This document shows, piece by piece, positions 44,262-53,361 of a stretch of 56,630 nt of DNA. The DNA is from Oscillospiraceae bacterium (GTDB taxonomy: Bacteria; Bacillota; Clostridia; Oscillospirales; Oscillospiraceae), in contig SVLE01000007.1 of NCBI GenBank assembly GCA_015068065.1, positions 1-56,630 on the forward strand. Direction: 5' to 3'. Position 1 is the stretch's first letter; every line of letters begins with the position of its first letter. The notes beneath the pieces are model-generated. The model saw nothing but the letters and a program-made list of their open reading frames with translations. It had not been told where the DNA came from and searched no databases. Position numbers and translations under genes: made by a program.

Positions 44262-45698
44262 ATGAACATTTTATTTGCCGCATCTGAAGTGGCTCCCTTT
44301 ATCAAAACCGGTGGTCTTGCCGACGTAGCCGGCTCTCTGCCTCCCGCCCTTGCCGCCGCGGGACATCAGGTCCATGTTGTCCTGCCCCTTTACGAAGGAA
44401 TCGGGGAAGACTGGCGCAGACAGATGACCTTTTTGAAGTATTTCGATGTCTCTGTCGCTTGGCGTCAGGTCTACTGCGGCGTCTTTGAACTGGTGCGTGA
44501 CGGTGTAACCTACTGGTTTCTGGATAACGAGACCTATTTCAAGCGTGCTCAGCTCTACGGTCACTTTGATGACTGTGAGCGCTTTGCCTATTTCTCCCGT
44601 GCAGTTCTGGAGACGGTGGGCCAGCTGAACTGGTATCCCGATATTATCCACTGCAACGACTGGCAGACCGCCCTTATCCCGGTCTACCTCATGGAGGAGC
44701 GCTACCGTATCCCCCAGCTCAGCCATGCCCGTTCTGTATTCACCATCCACAACATTGAATATCAGGGCCGCTACGGCAGAGATGTGCTGGAGGACATCCT
44801 GGGTCTCAACGCCTCTTACTTTAACGAGGATATGCTGGAGCACTTCGGGGACGTGAACCTGATGAAGGGTGCCATCATTGCCGCCGATTTTGTCACCACT
44901 GTTTCCCCCACCTATGCCCGTGAACTGCGAGATCCCTTCTATGCCCACGGGCTGGACGGCGTGATCTGTGCCCGCGAGAGCAAGATCCGGGGCATTCTCA
45001 ACGGCATTGATACCAAACTGTATGATCCTGCTACCATGCCTGCCATCGCCCGCAACTTTACAGTCCGGGCTCCCGTCACCGGGAAAAAGGCGTGTAAGGC
45101 GGCCCTGCAGGGCGCTGTGGGGCTGAACGAAAATCCCAATGTTCCTGTCATCGCCTGTGTGTCCCGTCTGGTGGGACATAAGGGCTTCGGTATGGTTGTG
45201 GACGTTCTGGATCGTATCATGGAACTGGACGTGCAGATGGTGGTACTGGGTACCGGGGACTGGCATTTTGAAGAAGCATTCCGCAACGCACAACGTCAGT
45301 ATCCCGGCCGTTTCTCCGCTCAGATCATGTATTCCGCCGCGCTGTCCAACGTTGTTTATGCCGGTGCGGATCTGTTCCTCATGCCATCGGTGTCAGAGCC
45401 CTGCGGCCTGTCCCAGATGATCGCCATGCGCTTTGGCACCGTTCCCGTGGTGCGCGAGACCGGCGGTCTGCGGGACAGTGTGCATCCCTATAATCAGTAT
45501 ACCGGTGAGGGGAGAGGATTTACCTTCGCCAACGCCGACCCGGCCGACCTGTTCCACGCCCTTCAGCGGGCGGTGGATCTCTATTCTTCGGATAAAAAGG
45601 CCTTCAGAGCCCTGCAAAAGGCTGGCATGACCGCTGACTTCACGTGGAAAAACTCTGCGGGAGAATACTTGGATATCTACGCCCAACTTCTCAACTAA
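44262..45698 (+). CDS. glgA: Glycogen synthase (ADP-glucose)
   Basis: A 478-residue GT5 enzyme that adds glucose from ADP-glucose to growing alpha-1,4-glucan. The N-terminal signature KTGGLADVAGSLP binds the nucleotide sugar. HNIEYQGRYGRDVL and the C-terminal site (FLMPSVSEPCGLSQMIAMRFGTVPVVRETGGLRDSV), with the catalytic glutamate in SEPCG, are typical. The length is right. GAGGTCG precedes the ATG at 44262; an in-frame start 12 codons upstream is less likely. Last gene of the operon, ending at a strong terminator. Confidence 0.96.
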   Translation: MNILFAASEVAPFIKTGGLADVAGSLPPALAAAGHQVHVVLPLYEGIGEDWRRQMTFLKYFDVSVAWRQVYCGVFELVRDGVTYWFLDNETYFKRAQLYGHFDDCERFAYFSRAVLETVGQLNWYPDIIHCNDWQTALIPVYLMEERYRIPQLSHARSVFTIHNIEYQGRYGRDVLEDILGLNASYFNEDMLEHFGDVNLMKGAIIAADFVTTVSPTYARELRDPFYAHGLDGVICARESKIRGILNGIDTKLYDPATMPAIARNFTVRAPVTGKKACKAALQGAVGLNENPNVPVIACVSRLVGHKGFGMVVDVLDRIMELDVQMVVLGTGDWHFEEAFRNAQRQYPGRFSAQIMYSAALSNVVYAGADLFLMPSVSEPCGLSQMIAMRFGTVPVVRETGGLRDSVHPYNQYTGEGRGFTFANADPADLFHALQRAVDLYSSDKKAFRALQKAGMTADFTWKNSAGEYLDIYAQLLN

Positions 45699-45701
45699 AC
45701 A

Positions 45702-45735
45702 AAAAACACTCTGCACCGCGGTGCAGAGTGTTTTT
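45702..45735. terminator. Bidirectional terminator after glgA
   Basis: AAAAACACTCTGCACC (45702-45717) pairs with 45720-45735; A and T runs on both sides. It also ends the convergent radical SAM operon, whose last stop codon begins inside it. Confidence 0.9.
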
Positions 45736-46612
45736 ATATTCCGGTCAAATCAAAATCCGGGGTATATTCTCTTTTTGCGCTCTCGCTGTCCTGCACAAAG
45801 CCCTCCAGCCCCAACGCGTCCATGTACTGCTGTGCCGCGCGAATCTCGCTTTTGCGCAGAGGTCGGTCGATTTCGGGAAACTCCGATGCTCGGCCCCATG
45901 GGGTATACTGGCTCATCAGAGAAAAGAGCACCGCCCCCGGCTCAAATGCTTCCGAAACCCAGTCCATCACTTCCTTTGCCCCGGCCAGTTGACCGGGCAA
46001 AAGCAGATGCCGGATGATGACCCCCTGTTTCAGCAGACCGTCTGCGTCAAATTGGCATGGCCCTGTCTGCCGAACCATCTCCCGGATAGCAGTCGTTGCC
46101 CTGTTCGGATAGTCCGGGGCCTCCGAGTATTTCTGTGCCGGCCCGGGATCCATGTACTTCAGATCGGGCAGGTAAATGCTGACCTTGCCATCCAGCGCTT
46201 TCAGGGTCTCCACCCGCTCATATCCGCCGCAGTTCCATACGGTGGGAACGGGAAGTGGGTGGCTGTCCAGTAATTCCCTGATCACGTGGGCGTAGTGAGT
46301 GGGGGTAACGAAGTTGATGTTGTGTGCGCCCTGTGAGATCAGTTCATCGCAGATATCAGCCAGTCGTGCCACGCTGATGGGTTTTCCGTAGTCCTTGTGA
46401 CTGATCTCATCATTCTGGCAGAATACACAACCCAAAGAACACCCGGAAAAGAAAATAGTACCTGAGCCTTTTGTACCGGAGATGGGCGGCTCCTCCCAGT
46501 GGTGGAGGGCGGCCCGGGCCAGCACCGGCACTGACCGCATGCGGCAATAGCCCTTGCCCAGCTCAGCGGTCCTCACCGCATGGCACATGCGCGGACATAA
46601 ATCGCATACCAC
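45734..46612 (-). CDS. Radical SAM protein, PflA-related (COG1313-like)
   Basis: A 292-residue radical SAM protein. The cluster motif is in SGCSLGCVFCQNDEIS (CX3CX2C). An extra N-terminal cysteine set (CDLCPRMC) suggests a second metal site. NFVTPTHYAHVIRE and VPTVWNCGGYE match the uncharacterised PflA-like COG1313 group, some members of which sit near AMMECR1/MEMO genes; neither is in this window. Translation begins at GTG 46612 after AGAGGAGG. It is the last gene of the recG/mutY operon, 15 bases behind mutY. The substrate is unknown. Confidence 0.85.
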   Translation of the reverse strand: MVCDLCPRMCHAVRTAELGKGYCRMRSVPVLARAALHHWEEPPISGTKGSGTIFFSGCSLGCVFCQNDEISHKDYGKPISVARLADICDELISQGAHNINFVTPTHYAHVIRELLDSHPLPVPTVWNCGGYERVETLKALDGKVSIYLPDLKYMDPGPAQKYSEAPDYPNRATTAIREMVRQTGPCQFDADGLLKQGVIIRHLLLPGQLAGAKEVMDWVSEAFEPGAVLFSLMSQYTPWGRASEFPEIDRPLRKSEIRAAQQYMDALGLEGFVQDSESAKREYTPDFDLTGI

Positions 46613-46627
46613 GGCCGATTCCTCCTC

Positions 46628-47680
46628 TCAAAAGTAACCCAACCGCTCTTTCACGGTTTTTTCAAAGGACCGGAACGCATTGGGAACGGCATACTGCCGC
46701 TCCAATTCGCTCCGGTCTGCCCATACCCAGCCTTCCGGAAGCTCCTGTGTTTCCACTTGAACCGCATAGGCAGTCATGCGCCATTCCACGTGGGTGAATA
46801 TGTGTTTGCCTGTTCCAATCAACGTGCTGTCCTGTGTGTCGATTCCCCATTGAGACAGGGTGTTCGCGGCCGGGGCCAGTTCATTTGGAAACTCCCACAG
46901 CCCGGCCAGTAACCCCTTGCCCGGTCTGCGCCGCAGTGCCACCTGACCGTCCCGGAACAAAAGGAACACCACCCGTTCTTCTACCCGGCGCTTCTTTTTT
47001 TGCGCCTTCACGGGCAGAGAATCGGTGCGTTCGGTCAGTCGGGCGCGACAAAACCCCTTTGCGGGACATTGTTCGCACAGCGGTGCTCCGTTGGGTAGAC
47101 ACACGGTAGCGCCCAGCTCCATCAGTCCCTGATTGAACCTGCTCGCGTCCTGTACGGGGATGATCTGCTCCAGTTGTGCGCGTACCTGTTCCTTTGTGGA
47201 AGTGAGGGAGATGTCAGACTCATCGGCGTTGATCCGGCTGACCACCCGCAGCACGTTTCCGTCCACCGCCGGCACCGGAATACCAAAGGCGATGGACGCA
47301 ATTGCACCTGCGGTGTAGTCGCCCACCCCGGACAGGGAGCGAATGTCCTCATAGCGTTGAGGAAATACTCCCCCAAATTCATCCATAATCTGCCGGGCGG
47401 CTTTTTGCAGATTTCTGGCCCGGTTGTAATAACCCAGCCCCTGCCACAGCTTCATCAGCCGCTCCTCCGGCAGTATGGCCAGCTCGGCCACTGTGGGCAC
47501 CTCGTCCATAAAGCGCCTGTAGTACCCCAGCACCGCCGCCACCCGTGTCTGCTGCAGCATAATTTCCGACACCCACACGTGATAGGGTGTGGGATCGGAA
47601 CGCCACGGCAGCACCCGGGCGTTTTCTGCGAACCATTCTACAAGGGGAATGGGCAGTTGTTCCAGCGGTGTTGTTGTCAT
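46628..47680 (-). CDS. mutY: A/G-specific adenine glycosylase MutY
   Basis: A 350-residue base-excision enzyme that removes adenine paired with 8-oxoguanine. The catalytic glutamate is in VSEIMLQQTRV; LSGVGDYTAGAIASIAFG is the helix-hairpin-helix with VDGNVLRV carrying the catalytic aspartate. The iron-sulfur loop CLPNGAPLCEQCPAKGFC has one residue more in its first gap than the E. coli motif. The C-terminal NUDIX-like domain recognises 8-oxoG. ATG at 47680 overlaps the upstream TGA (ATGA), so it is coupled to the C_GCAxxG gene; 11 further in-frame codons upstream are not used. Confidence 0.95.
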   Translation of the reverse strand: MTTTPLEQLPIPLVEWFAENARVLPWRSDPTPYHVWVSEIMLQQTRVAAVLGYYRRFMDEVPTVAELAILPEERLMKLWQGLGYYNRARNLQKAARQIMDEFGGVFPQRYEDIRSLSGVGDYTAGAIASIAFGIPVPAVDGNVLRVVSRINADESDISLTSTKEQVRAQLEQIIPVQDASRFNQGLMELGATVCLPNGAPLCEQCPAKGFCRARLTERTDSLPVKAQKKKRRVEERVVFLLFRDGQVALRRRPGKGLLAGLWEFPNELAPAANTLSQWGIDTQDSTLIGTGKHIFTHVEWRMTAYAVQVETQELPEGWVWADRSELERQYAVPNAFRSFEKTVKERLGYF

Positions 47681-48060
47681 TTCGTGGTCAGGTCCAGCAA
47701 CCCTTGCACGCACTCACATACCAGCCGGTCGCAGTGGGGCTTTTTTTCCTCCCCGCGCTCTTTGGCCGCAGCCAGAAGGTGAGCGCAGTCGGTGCAGCCG
47801 TTCTTTTCCCGGAAACTCTGCAGCATGGCACGGGCCTCTTCCTCGCCGCAGCCCATGGCACCCAGCACCATCAGGGCCCCGGTCAGGGCACCGCAGGTGC
47901 TTCCGTGGCGCATGCCGGAGCCGAAATGAGCGCCAAGCGCACAGGCCTGTTCCTCACTCATGCCCATCTCACGGGCAAAGGGGACCAGAACCGACTGGGC
48001 ACAGTTATAGTGCGTCTCGGTGATCGCTCTGAGCTGTTTTGCGTGTTCCATCTTATCCAT
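47677..48060 (-). CDS. C_GCAxxG_C_C family protein
   Basis: A 127-residue protein of the C_GCAxxG_C_C family (function unknown, thought to bind a redox or metal cofactor). Conserved cysteines are in HYNCAQSVL (early), HGSTCGALTGALMVLG (middle; the GCAxxG position reads TCGALTG), CTDC near 97 and two in CDRLVCECV. The pattern of a helical bundle with buried cysteines is kept. The ATG at 48060 follows AAGGAG at eight bases. It lies between recG and mutY, coupled to mutY by ATGA; a link to DNA repair or iron-sulfur chemistry is possible but speculative. Confidence 0.87.
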   Translation of the reverse strand: MDKMEHAKQLRAITETHYNCAQSVLVPFAREMGMSEEQACALGAHFGSGMRHGSTCGALTGALMVLGAMGCGEEEARAMLQSFREKNGCTDCAHLLAAAKERGEEKKPHCDRLVCECVQGLLDLTTK

Positions 48061-48088
48061 ATCAGTTTCTCCTTTTCCTGGTCGTATG

Positions 48089-50155
48089 TCAGTTGAAAAT
48101 ATCTGCCTGTTCGGCAAAAAGGGTGTGGATTCGCTCCCGCACTGCCTGGTGCTCGGGCAGGCTCAAGTTGGGGTCCCGGGTAAGTACCGCACGGGCGGCC
48201 TCCTGCGCCTGACTGAGCAGACGCATATCCCCCGCCAGATCCGCAATGCGCAATTGGGGCAGACCATGCTGCCGATTGCCAAAAAAGTCACCGGGTCCTC
48301 TCAGCTTCAAATCTTCTTCGGCGATTTTGAATCCGTCTGTGGTATCGGTCATAGCCTTCAGTCGGGTTCGGCTGACTTCGCTGCGGGAGGAGGATACCAG
48401 CACGCAGTAGGACTGGTGTTTTCCACGCCCCACCCGGCCTCTGAGCTGGTGGAGCTGGCTCAACCCAAATCGCTCCGCATTTTCCACGATCATCAGCGCC
48501 GCATTGGGTACATCTACGCCCACTTCGATCACGGTGGTAGAGACCAGTACGTCCAGTTCTCCGGCAGAAAAGGCGCCCATCACCGCTTCCTTTTCCTTTG
48601 TTTTCAGCTTCCCGTGCACAAAGCCCACGCGCAGGTCCGGGAATACCTGTCTGCGCAGTTCTTCGGCATAGGAGGTCACTGACTTCAGGTCGGGCAGACC
48701 CTCCCAACTGTCCGGGTTGTCCTCCACCGCAGGACAGACCATGTAGACCTGCCGTCCCTCATGTGCCAGCTTGCGCACAAAGCCGTACATCCTCTGCCGC
48801 TTGTCCTCACCTATCACAAAGGTCTCCACGGGTATGCGTCCGGGCGGAAGCTCATCGATCACGGATACGTCCAGATCACCGTACACGATCAGAGCCAGTG
48901 TGCGCGGGATGGGGGTGGCGGACATGACCAGTACGTGAGGGCGCTCTCCTTTTGCGGTAAGGGCCGCCCGTTGGCTTACTCCGAACCGGTGTTGCTCGTC
49001 CGCAATCACAAGGCCCAGATGACCAAACTCCACACTGCCGGACAGTAATGCGTGAGTGCCGACCACAAGCTGCAGGTCTCCGGCTTTGAGCTGTTGTCGT
49101 ACATCCTTCTTCTGTGCTTGAGTCATGGAGCCCACCAGCAGTCCAACCCGGATGCCGGCAGGGGAAAGCAGCTGCCTCAACGAGTTGGCGTGCTGCCGGG
49201 CCAGAATTTCCGTGGGTGCCATCAGTGCGGTTTGCAGCCCGTTTTGTATGGCTACCCATGCCGCTGCTGCTGCTACCGCCGTTTTACCTGAGCCCACGTC
49301 GCCCTGTACCAGTCGGTTCATAGGCCGTCCGCCTGCCATATCCTCCCGGCACTCATCCATCACCCGCAGCTGAGCCGCCGTGGGGGAGAAGGGGAGCAGG
49401 TCCAGAAAGGAAGTCAGGCTTTCGCACCTGCACACAGGCCCCCGTGCCCCGCTTCGCCGTCCTTTCAGCAGGGCCAAACCCGCCGCCAAATAAAACAGTT
49501 CCTCAAAAATCAGTCGCCGCCGGGCCAGGTCCAGCAGCTCAAAATGTTCCGGGAAGTGGATGTTTTTATAGGAAAAATCCGACTGGGCCAATTCATAGTC
49601 CCGCAGCACCGTTTTGGGCAGCGCTTCTTCCACCAGATGAGCACAGCCATCCACCGCTCTGCGGGTCAGGGAGGCCATAAGATTGTTGGAGATCCCCGCC
49701 GTCAGAGGATAGACCGGTAGAATACAGCCGGTCACCGTGTTTTTGCCGACCGGCTCCGTGACCGGATTGGTCATCTGCTTGCTTCGCCCATTGACCTCTA
49801 TTTTTCCAAAGAAGATGTATTCTTCTCCTGAGCGCAGTGCGTCCTTCAGATAGGCCTGATTAAAGTAAGTAATGTGCAGCATTCCGCTGTGATCCACCGC
49901 TTTGACCTTGACCAGATCCAGCCCACGGCGCACCCGGCTCAGCCGCGGAGTTTCAGCCACCATGGCCTGAATGCAGACCGGCTCCCCCTCGGGTGCGCGG
50001 ATAATGCTGGAGCGGCTTCTGCGGTCTTCATAATTACGGGGGAAATAGTGCAGCAGATCGCCCGCCGTGGCAATCCCCAGTTTGGCCAGCTTCTGCGCTC
50101 TTGCAGGGCCGATTCCCGGAAAGTCCGATACCGGTGTATTCAGTCCCAACTCCAC
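48089..50155 (-). CDS. recG: ATP-dependent DNA helicase RecG
   Basis: A 688-residue helicase that reverses stalled replication forks. The N-terminal wedge domain includes FPGIGPARAQKLAKLGI. Helicase motifs are complete: Walker A (QGDVGSGKTAVAAAA), DEQH box (IADEQHRFGV), motif III (MSATPIPRTLA), and motif VI (QLRGRVGRGKHQ). The GTG at 50155 gives the best spacing from GAGGGGG; the frame also allows GTG at 50164, which would overlap that site. First gene of the recG operon. Confidence 0.95.
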   Translation of the reverse strand: MELGLNTPVSDFPGIGPARAQKLAKLGIATAGDLLHYFPRNYEDRRSRSSIIRAPEGEPVCIQAMVAETPRLSRVRRGLDLVKVKAVDHSGMLHITYFNQAYLKDALRSGEEYIFFGKIEVNGRSKQMTNPVTEPVGKNTVTGCILPVYPLTAGISNNLMASLTRRAVDGCAHLVEEALPKTVLRDYELAQSDFSYKNIHFPEHFELLDLARRRLIFEELFYLAAGLALLKGRRSGARGPVCRCESLTSFLDLLPFSPTAAQLRVMDECREDMAGGRPMNRLVQGDVGSGKTAVAAAAAWVAIQNGLQTALMAPTEILARQHANSLRQLLSPAGIRVGLLVGSMTQAQKKDVRQQLKAGDLQLVVGTHALLSGSVEFGHLGLVIADEQHRFGVSQRAALTAKGERPHVLVMSATPIPRTLALIVYGDLDVSVIDELPPGRIPVETFVIGEDKRQRMYGFVRKLAHEGRQVYMVCPAVEDNPDSWEGLPDLKSVTSYAEELRRQVFPDLRVGFVHGKLKTKEKEAVMGAFSAGELDVLVSTTVIEVGVDVPNAALMIVENAERFGLSQLHQLRGRVGRGKHQSYCVLVSSSRSEVSRTRLKAMTDTTDGFKIAEEDLKLRGPGDFFGNRQHGLPQLRIADLAGDMRLLSQAQEAARAVLTRDPNLSLPEHQAVRERIHTLFAEQADIFN

Positions 50156-50185
50156 GGCGTGCACCCCCTCATATTTAATGTTATC

Positions 50186-50213
50186 ATTGTATCACAAGGT
50201 TTTTAGAATGCAA
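50186..50213 (-). promoter_or_regulatory. Promoter of the recG operon
   Basis: Minus strand TTGCAT (50213-50208), 16-base spacer, TACAAT (50191-50186) with an upstream TGTGA. Confidence 0.65.
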
Positions 50214-50292
50214 AGTCTCAATTTGCGTTGGCATATCTTTACAATTTCTTGTTTTATTCTTGCGAATTCTTGTCAATCCAAGTTCTGCTTGA

Positions 50293-50322
50293 TTGACCCC
50301 TCTTTCCTCTTGGTGATAGAAT
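50293..50322 (+). promoter_or_regulatory. Promoter of the broken DUF4838 gene
   Basis: TTGACC (50293-50298), 18-base spacer, TAGAAT (50317-50322). Confidence 0.65.
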
Positions 50323-50351
50323 ATAGAAAACAGTTAAGGGGATGATCCCGC

Positions 50352-52130
50352 ATGATTTCCATCAAAAAATTCGCGCCGATCATGTCATTGATTTTGCCGC
50401 GGAGGAACTGAAGAAGTATCTTCGCATGATGATGCCGGAGGGCGGTGATGTGGAAATCGCCTATGCCCCCGAAGCTACGGATGGATTCCGCTTAGGACTT
50501 TTGGAGGATTTCGGACTGCCCAGCGAGGCAGAAAATCCCGTTCTGGACGACGTAATCCACGTGGACACCACCGCTTCCGCGGTTTCTGTAACGAAGGCAG
50601 CGAGTCTCAGACCTGTATGCTGGAGTGTGCGGACTACTACGCCAAGCTGGAAATGAACGTTTATATGCTGGAGTGGTTCGTTCCCAACGGTTACTACAAC
50701 CGCTATTACACTCACCTGCACAACGATAAAAACCGCATCCCCGAGCCTGTGGATGACACGCAGATCCTCCAATGGAAGCGCCAGACAGAGGTAGAGATTT
50801 CCAAGCGCGGTCTGATGTTCCATGATATCGGTCACGGTTGGATTGCCCGCCCCTTTGGCTTCCCCTGCAACAACTCGGTGAGTGACTCGTTTGACCTCTT
50901 CCGATATACCGAGGATCAAAAGTCCGTTCTGGCAATGATCGACGGCAAACGTGACTTTTTCAAAGGATTGCCCCTCAACACCAACGTGTGCATGTCCCAG
51001 CCCGCTGTGCGCGAGACCATGGCTCAGGAAGTTGCCAACTACGCCGAGAACCATAAGAACATTGACTATCTCCACGTCTGGCTGTCCGACGGCGCCAAAA
51101 ACCACTGCGAGTGTGAGGAATGCCGGAAGATGCGCCCCTCCGATTGGTACATGATGATCATGAACCGCATCGACGAGGTCCTGACCGAGCGAGGGCTGGA
51201 TACCCGCATCGTCTTTATCGCCTATCTGGACACCATCTTTGCCCCGGAGCAGGTTACCATCAAAAACCCCGAGCGCTTCTCTCTGCTCTATGCCCCCATC
51301 ACCCGCTCCTACACCGCCAGCATTACCGAAGATACCGTTGCCCCTCCCGTTCAGCCCTATGTGCGCAACAACTGGGAGCGGCCCACGGACAGTGGCGCCA
51401 CCCTGGCCTATCTGCGCAACTGGCAGAAGGTGTGGCCCGGCGCAGCTTTCTCCTACGAATATCACTTCTGGCGCCACCAGTTCCTGGACCCCGGCGGACT
51501 GGCTCTGGCCCGCCGTCTGTACGAGGATGTGCGCAGTCTGCGCTTCGCCGGTCTGGACGGCTATGTACAGGATGGTTCTCAGCGCAGCGGCTTCCCCAAC
51601 GCATTCCCCGCATATATTTATGCCGAAACGCTCATGAACCGCGACTGCGACTTCGAGTCTGTAAAAGCAGATTACTTCGCACATATTTACGGCCCGGATT
51701 GGAAACAAGCTGCCCAACTGCTGCAGCAGATCAGCGACACCTTTGACTTTGCCTATATGGAGGGTGAGCGCTCCGCGGACCAGAGCACCCCCCCTACTAC
51801 GATCCGGACCGAGTCAGCCGGCTGAACTCTATCAAGGAGCTGTGCGCTCAGGAGCAGGAACTGGCAAACAAGCACCTGAATATGCCCACCCGGCCTCAGA
51901 CCGTATCCTGGCGCCTGTTGCTGTGCCACGCGGAGTACTGCAGGCTGTCGGTTGAGATCCTGATTGAAAAAGCACTTGGCCACAACACGGAAGCCATCGA
52001 ACTGTCCAAACAGTTCTGCGGCACCTTCGGTCGTCACGAGATTGAGATGGAACGCTATTACGACCATAGCCTTGCCTGCCGCGTGCTGGAGCACATCACC
52101 CGCAACTCCCTGAAAATCATTCTGAACTAA
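50352..52130 (+). pseudogene. Broken DUF4838-family protein gene
   Basis: The remains of one gene lie in three frames. A start (MISIKK, ATG 50352) shifts at an A6 run (50364-50369) into IRADHVIDFAAEELKKYLRMMMPE. An internal deletion near 50577 joins DDVIHVDTTAS to GFCNEGSESQTCMLECADYYAKLEMNVYMLEW, losing perhaps 60 codons and the frame. The third break is a C7 run (51788-51794); one more C would continue as STPPYYDPDRVSRLNSIKELC to the stop at 52130. The family, DUF4838, resembles glycoside hydrolase barrels; no signal peptide is seen. Promoter and terminator survive. The small indels could be sequence errors, but the deletion is not. Confidence 0.8.
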
Positions 52131-52135
52131 CCTGC

Positions 52136-52162
52136 AAAACCGCCGTTTCCAACGGCGGTTTT
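52136..52162 (+). terminator. Intrinsic terminator
   Basis: AAAACCGCCGTT (52136-52147), loop TCC, AACGGCGGTTTT (52151-52162). Confidence 0.88.
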
Positions 52163-52165
52163 CTG

Positions 52166-52194
52166 TTGCCAAAGCAGGCCCAAACCGCTATAAT
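52166..52194 (+). promoter_or_regulatory. Promoter of the hydroxyacid dehydrogenase gene
   Basis: TTGCCA (52166-52171), 17-base spacer, TATAAT (52189-52194). Confidence 0.82.
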
Positions 52195-52229
52195 AGAATG
52201 AGGAATGAAATCCACACAGGAGGCGTATC

Positions 52230-53213
52230 ATGTCCGAACACATCCTGAACATGTTCCCGGTCAATGCGGAAGAGAAAAAAGAATTTGAATCCCTGCTCCC
52301 CGATGCCGTCTGGGAATATCCCCACCGCAGCACCGTCACCCCGGAGCAGCTTGCAGCCGCTACCGTCATCATGGGCTGGCCCAAGCACACCCAGATGAAC
52401 CTCGCCACCAATCTGCGCTGGCTGCAGACCCTGTGGATGGGTGCGGACGAATATCTGGCCCCCGGCATTTTGCCTGAAGATGTTACCATTACCCGCTGTG
52501 CAGGGGCATATACCCGCACCGTTTCCGAGCATATGCTGGGCACCCTGCTGGCCGTCTGCCGCCGCCTGCCCCTGTGCCGGGATAATCAGCGCGACCACAA
52601 GTGGATGGATGTGCGCCAGATGCGTTCTGTGTGGGGTTCCACCGTCCTGGTGGTGGGCGCGGGTGATATCGGCAGCACCTTTGCCCAACTGTGCAAGGGC
52701 ATGGGGGCCCATACTGTGGGACTCAAGCGTACCATCACCGGCCCGATTGACGGCTTTGATCAGCTGGACACCATGGACCATCTGGATGACTGGCTTCCCA
52801 AGGTTGACGTGGTGGCCCTCATCCTGCCCCACGCACCCGAAACGGTCAACCTGATGGACGAGCGGCGCATCGGGCTGATGAAACCGGACGCCATACTCCT
52901 CAGCGACGGCCGGGGCAGTGTTCTGGACCAGGACGCGCTGGCCCGAGCCATGCAGGCGGGCCACCTCTGGGGTGCGGCGCTGGACGTGACTGTTCCGGAA
53001 CCCCTGCCGGAGGAGTCGCCGCTCTGGGATATTCCCAATCTGTTTATTACGCCACACGTAGCCGGCGGTCTGCGCATGGAGCTCAGCCGCAAAACGGCGG
53101 TCACTTTCTGCTTGGAAAACTTCCGCCGCTATGTGAACGGGCAGGCGCTTCAGGGGGTTGTTCGTGCGGGAACGGCGGCTTCGGAAAGAAAAGCGGATTT
53201 TTCCTCAAATTGA
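52230..53213 (+). CDS. D-2-hydroxyacid dehydrogenase family protein
   Basis: A 327-residue NAD(P)-dependent dehydrogenase. The nucleotide-binding fold has VLVVGAGDIGSTFAQLC (GxGxxG). Catalytic residues are placed as in the family: Arg in SDGRGSVLD, Glu in TVPEPLPEESPLW, His in ITPHVAGG. The N-terminal substrate half begins MSEHILNMFPVNAEEKKEFE. The substrate may be a 2-hydroxyacid such as glyoxylate/hydroxypyruvate or phosphoglycerate-like, but it is not decided. AGGAGG precedes the ATG, with a promoter of its own. Confidence 0.9.
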   Translation: MSEHILNMFPVNAEEKKEFESLLPDAVWEYPHRSTVTPEQLAAATVIMGWPKHTQMNLATNLRWLQTLWMGADEYLAPGILPEDVTITRCAGAYTRTVSEHMLGTLLAVCRRLPLCRDNQRDHKWMDVRQMRSVWGSTVLVVGAGDIGSTFAQLCKGMGAHTVGLKRTITGPIDGFDQLDTMDHLDDWLPKVDVVALILPHAPETVNLMDERRIGLMKPDAILLSDGRGSVLDQDALARAMQAGHLWGAALDVTVPEPLPEESPLWDIPNLFITPHVAGGLRMELSRKTAVTFCLENFRRYVNGQALQGVVRAGTAASERKADFSSN

Positions 53214-53225
53214 CATAAAAACCCT

Positions 53226-53254
53226 TTGCCTTTTTGGGATAATAGTGTTATAAT
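53226..53254 (+). promoter_or_regulatory. Promoter of murA
   Basis: TTGCCT (53226-53231), 17-base spacer, TATAAT (53249-53254). The leader of about 100 bases before the TTG start is not otherwise explained. Confidence 0.7.
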
Positions 53255-53361
53255 TTAACATGTATTGGCGTGCGCCGACTGCGCATGCTCCATGATGTGT
53301 AACGACGGCCTGTTGACCGGCGTTGGAAATAAGCATCCCAACAGGTAAAGAGGGTGTAGTT

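Noticed and set aside
53210-53243. TTGACA at 53210 with GATAAT at 53238 as the murA promoter
   Set aside because: The spacing is 22 bases, too long; the TTGCCT-17-TATAAT pair just downstream is preferred.
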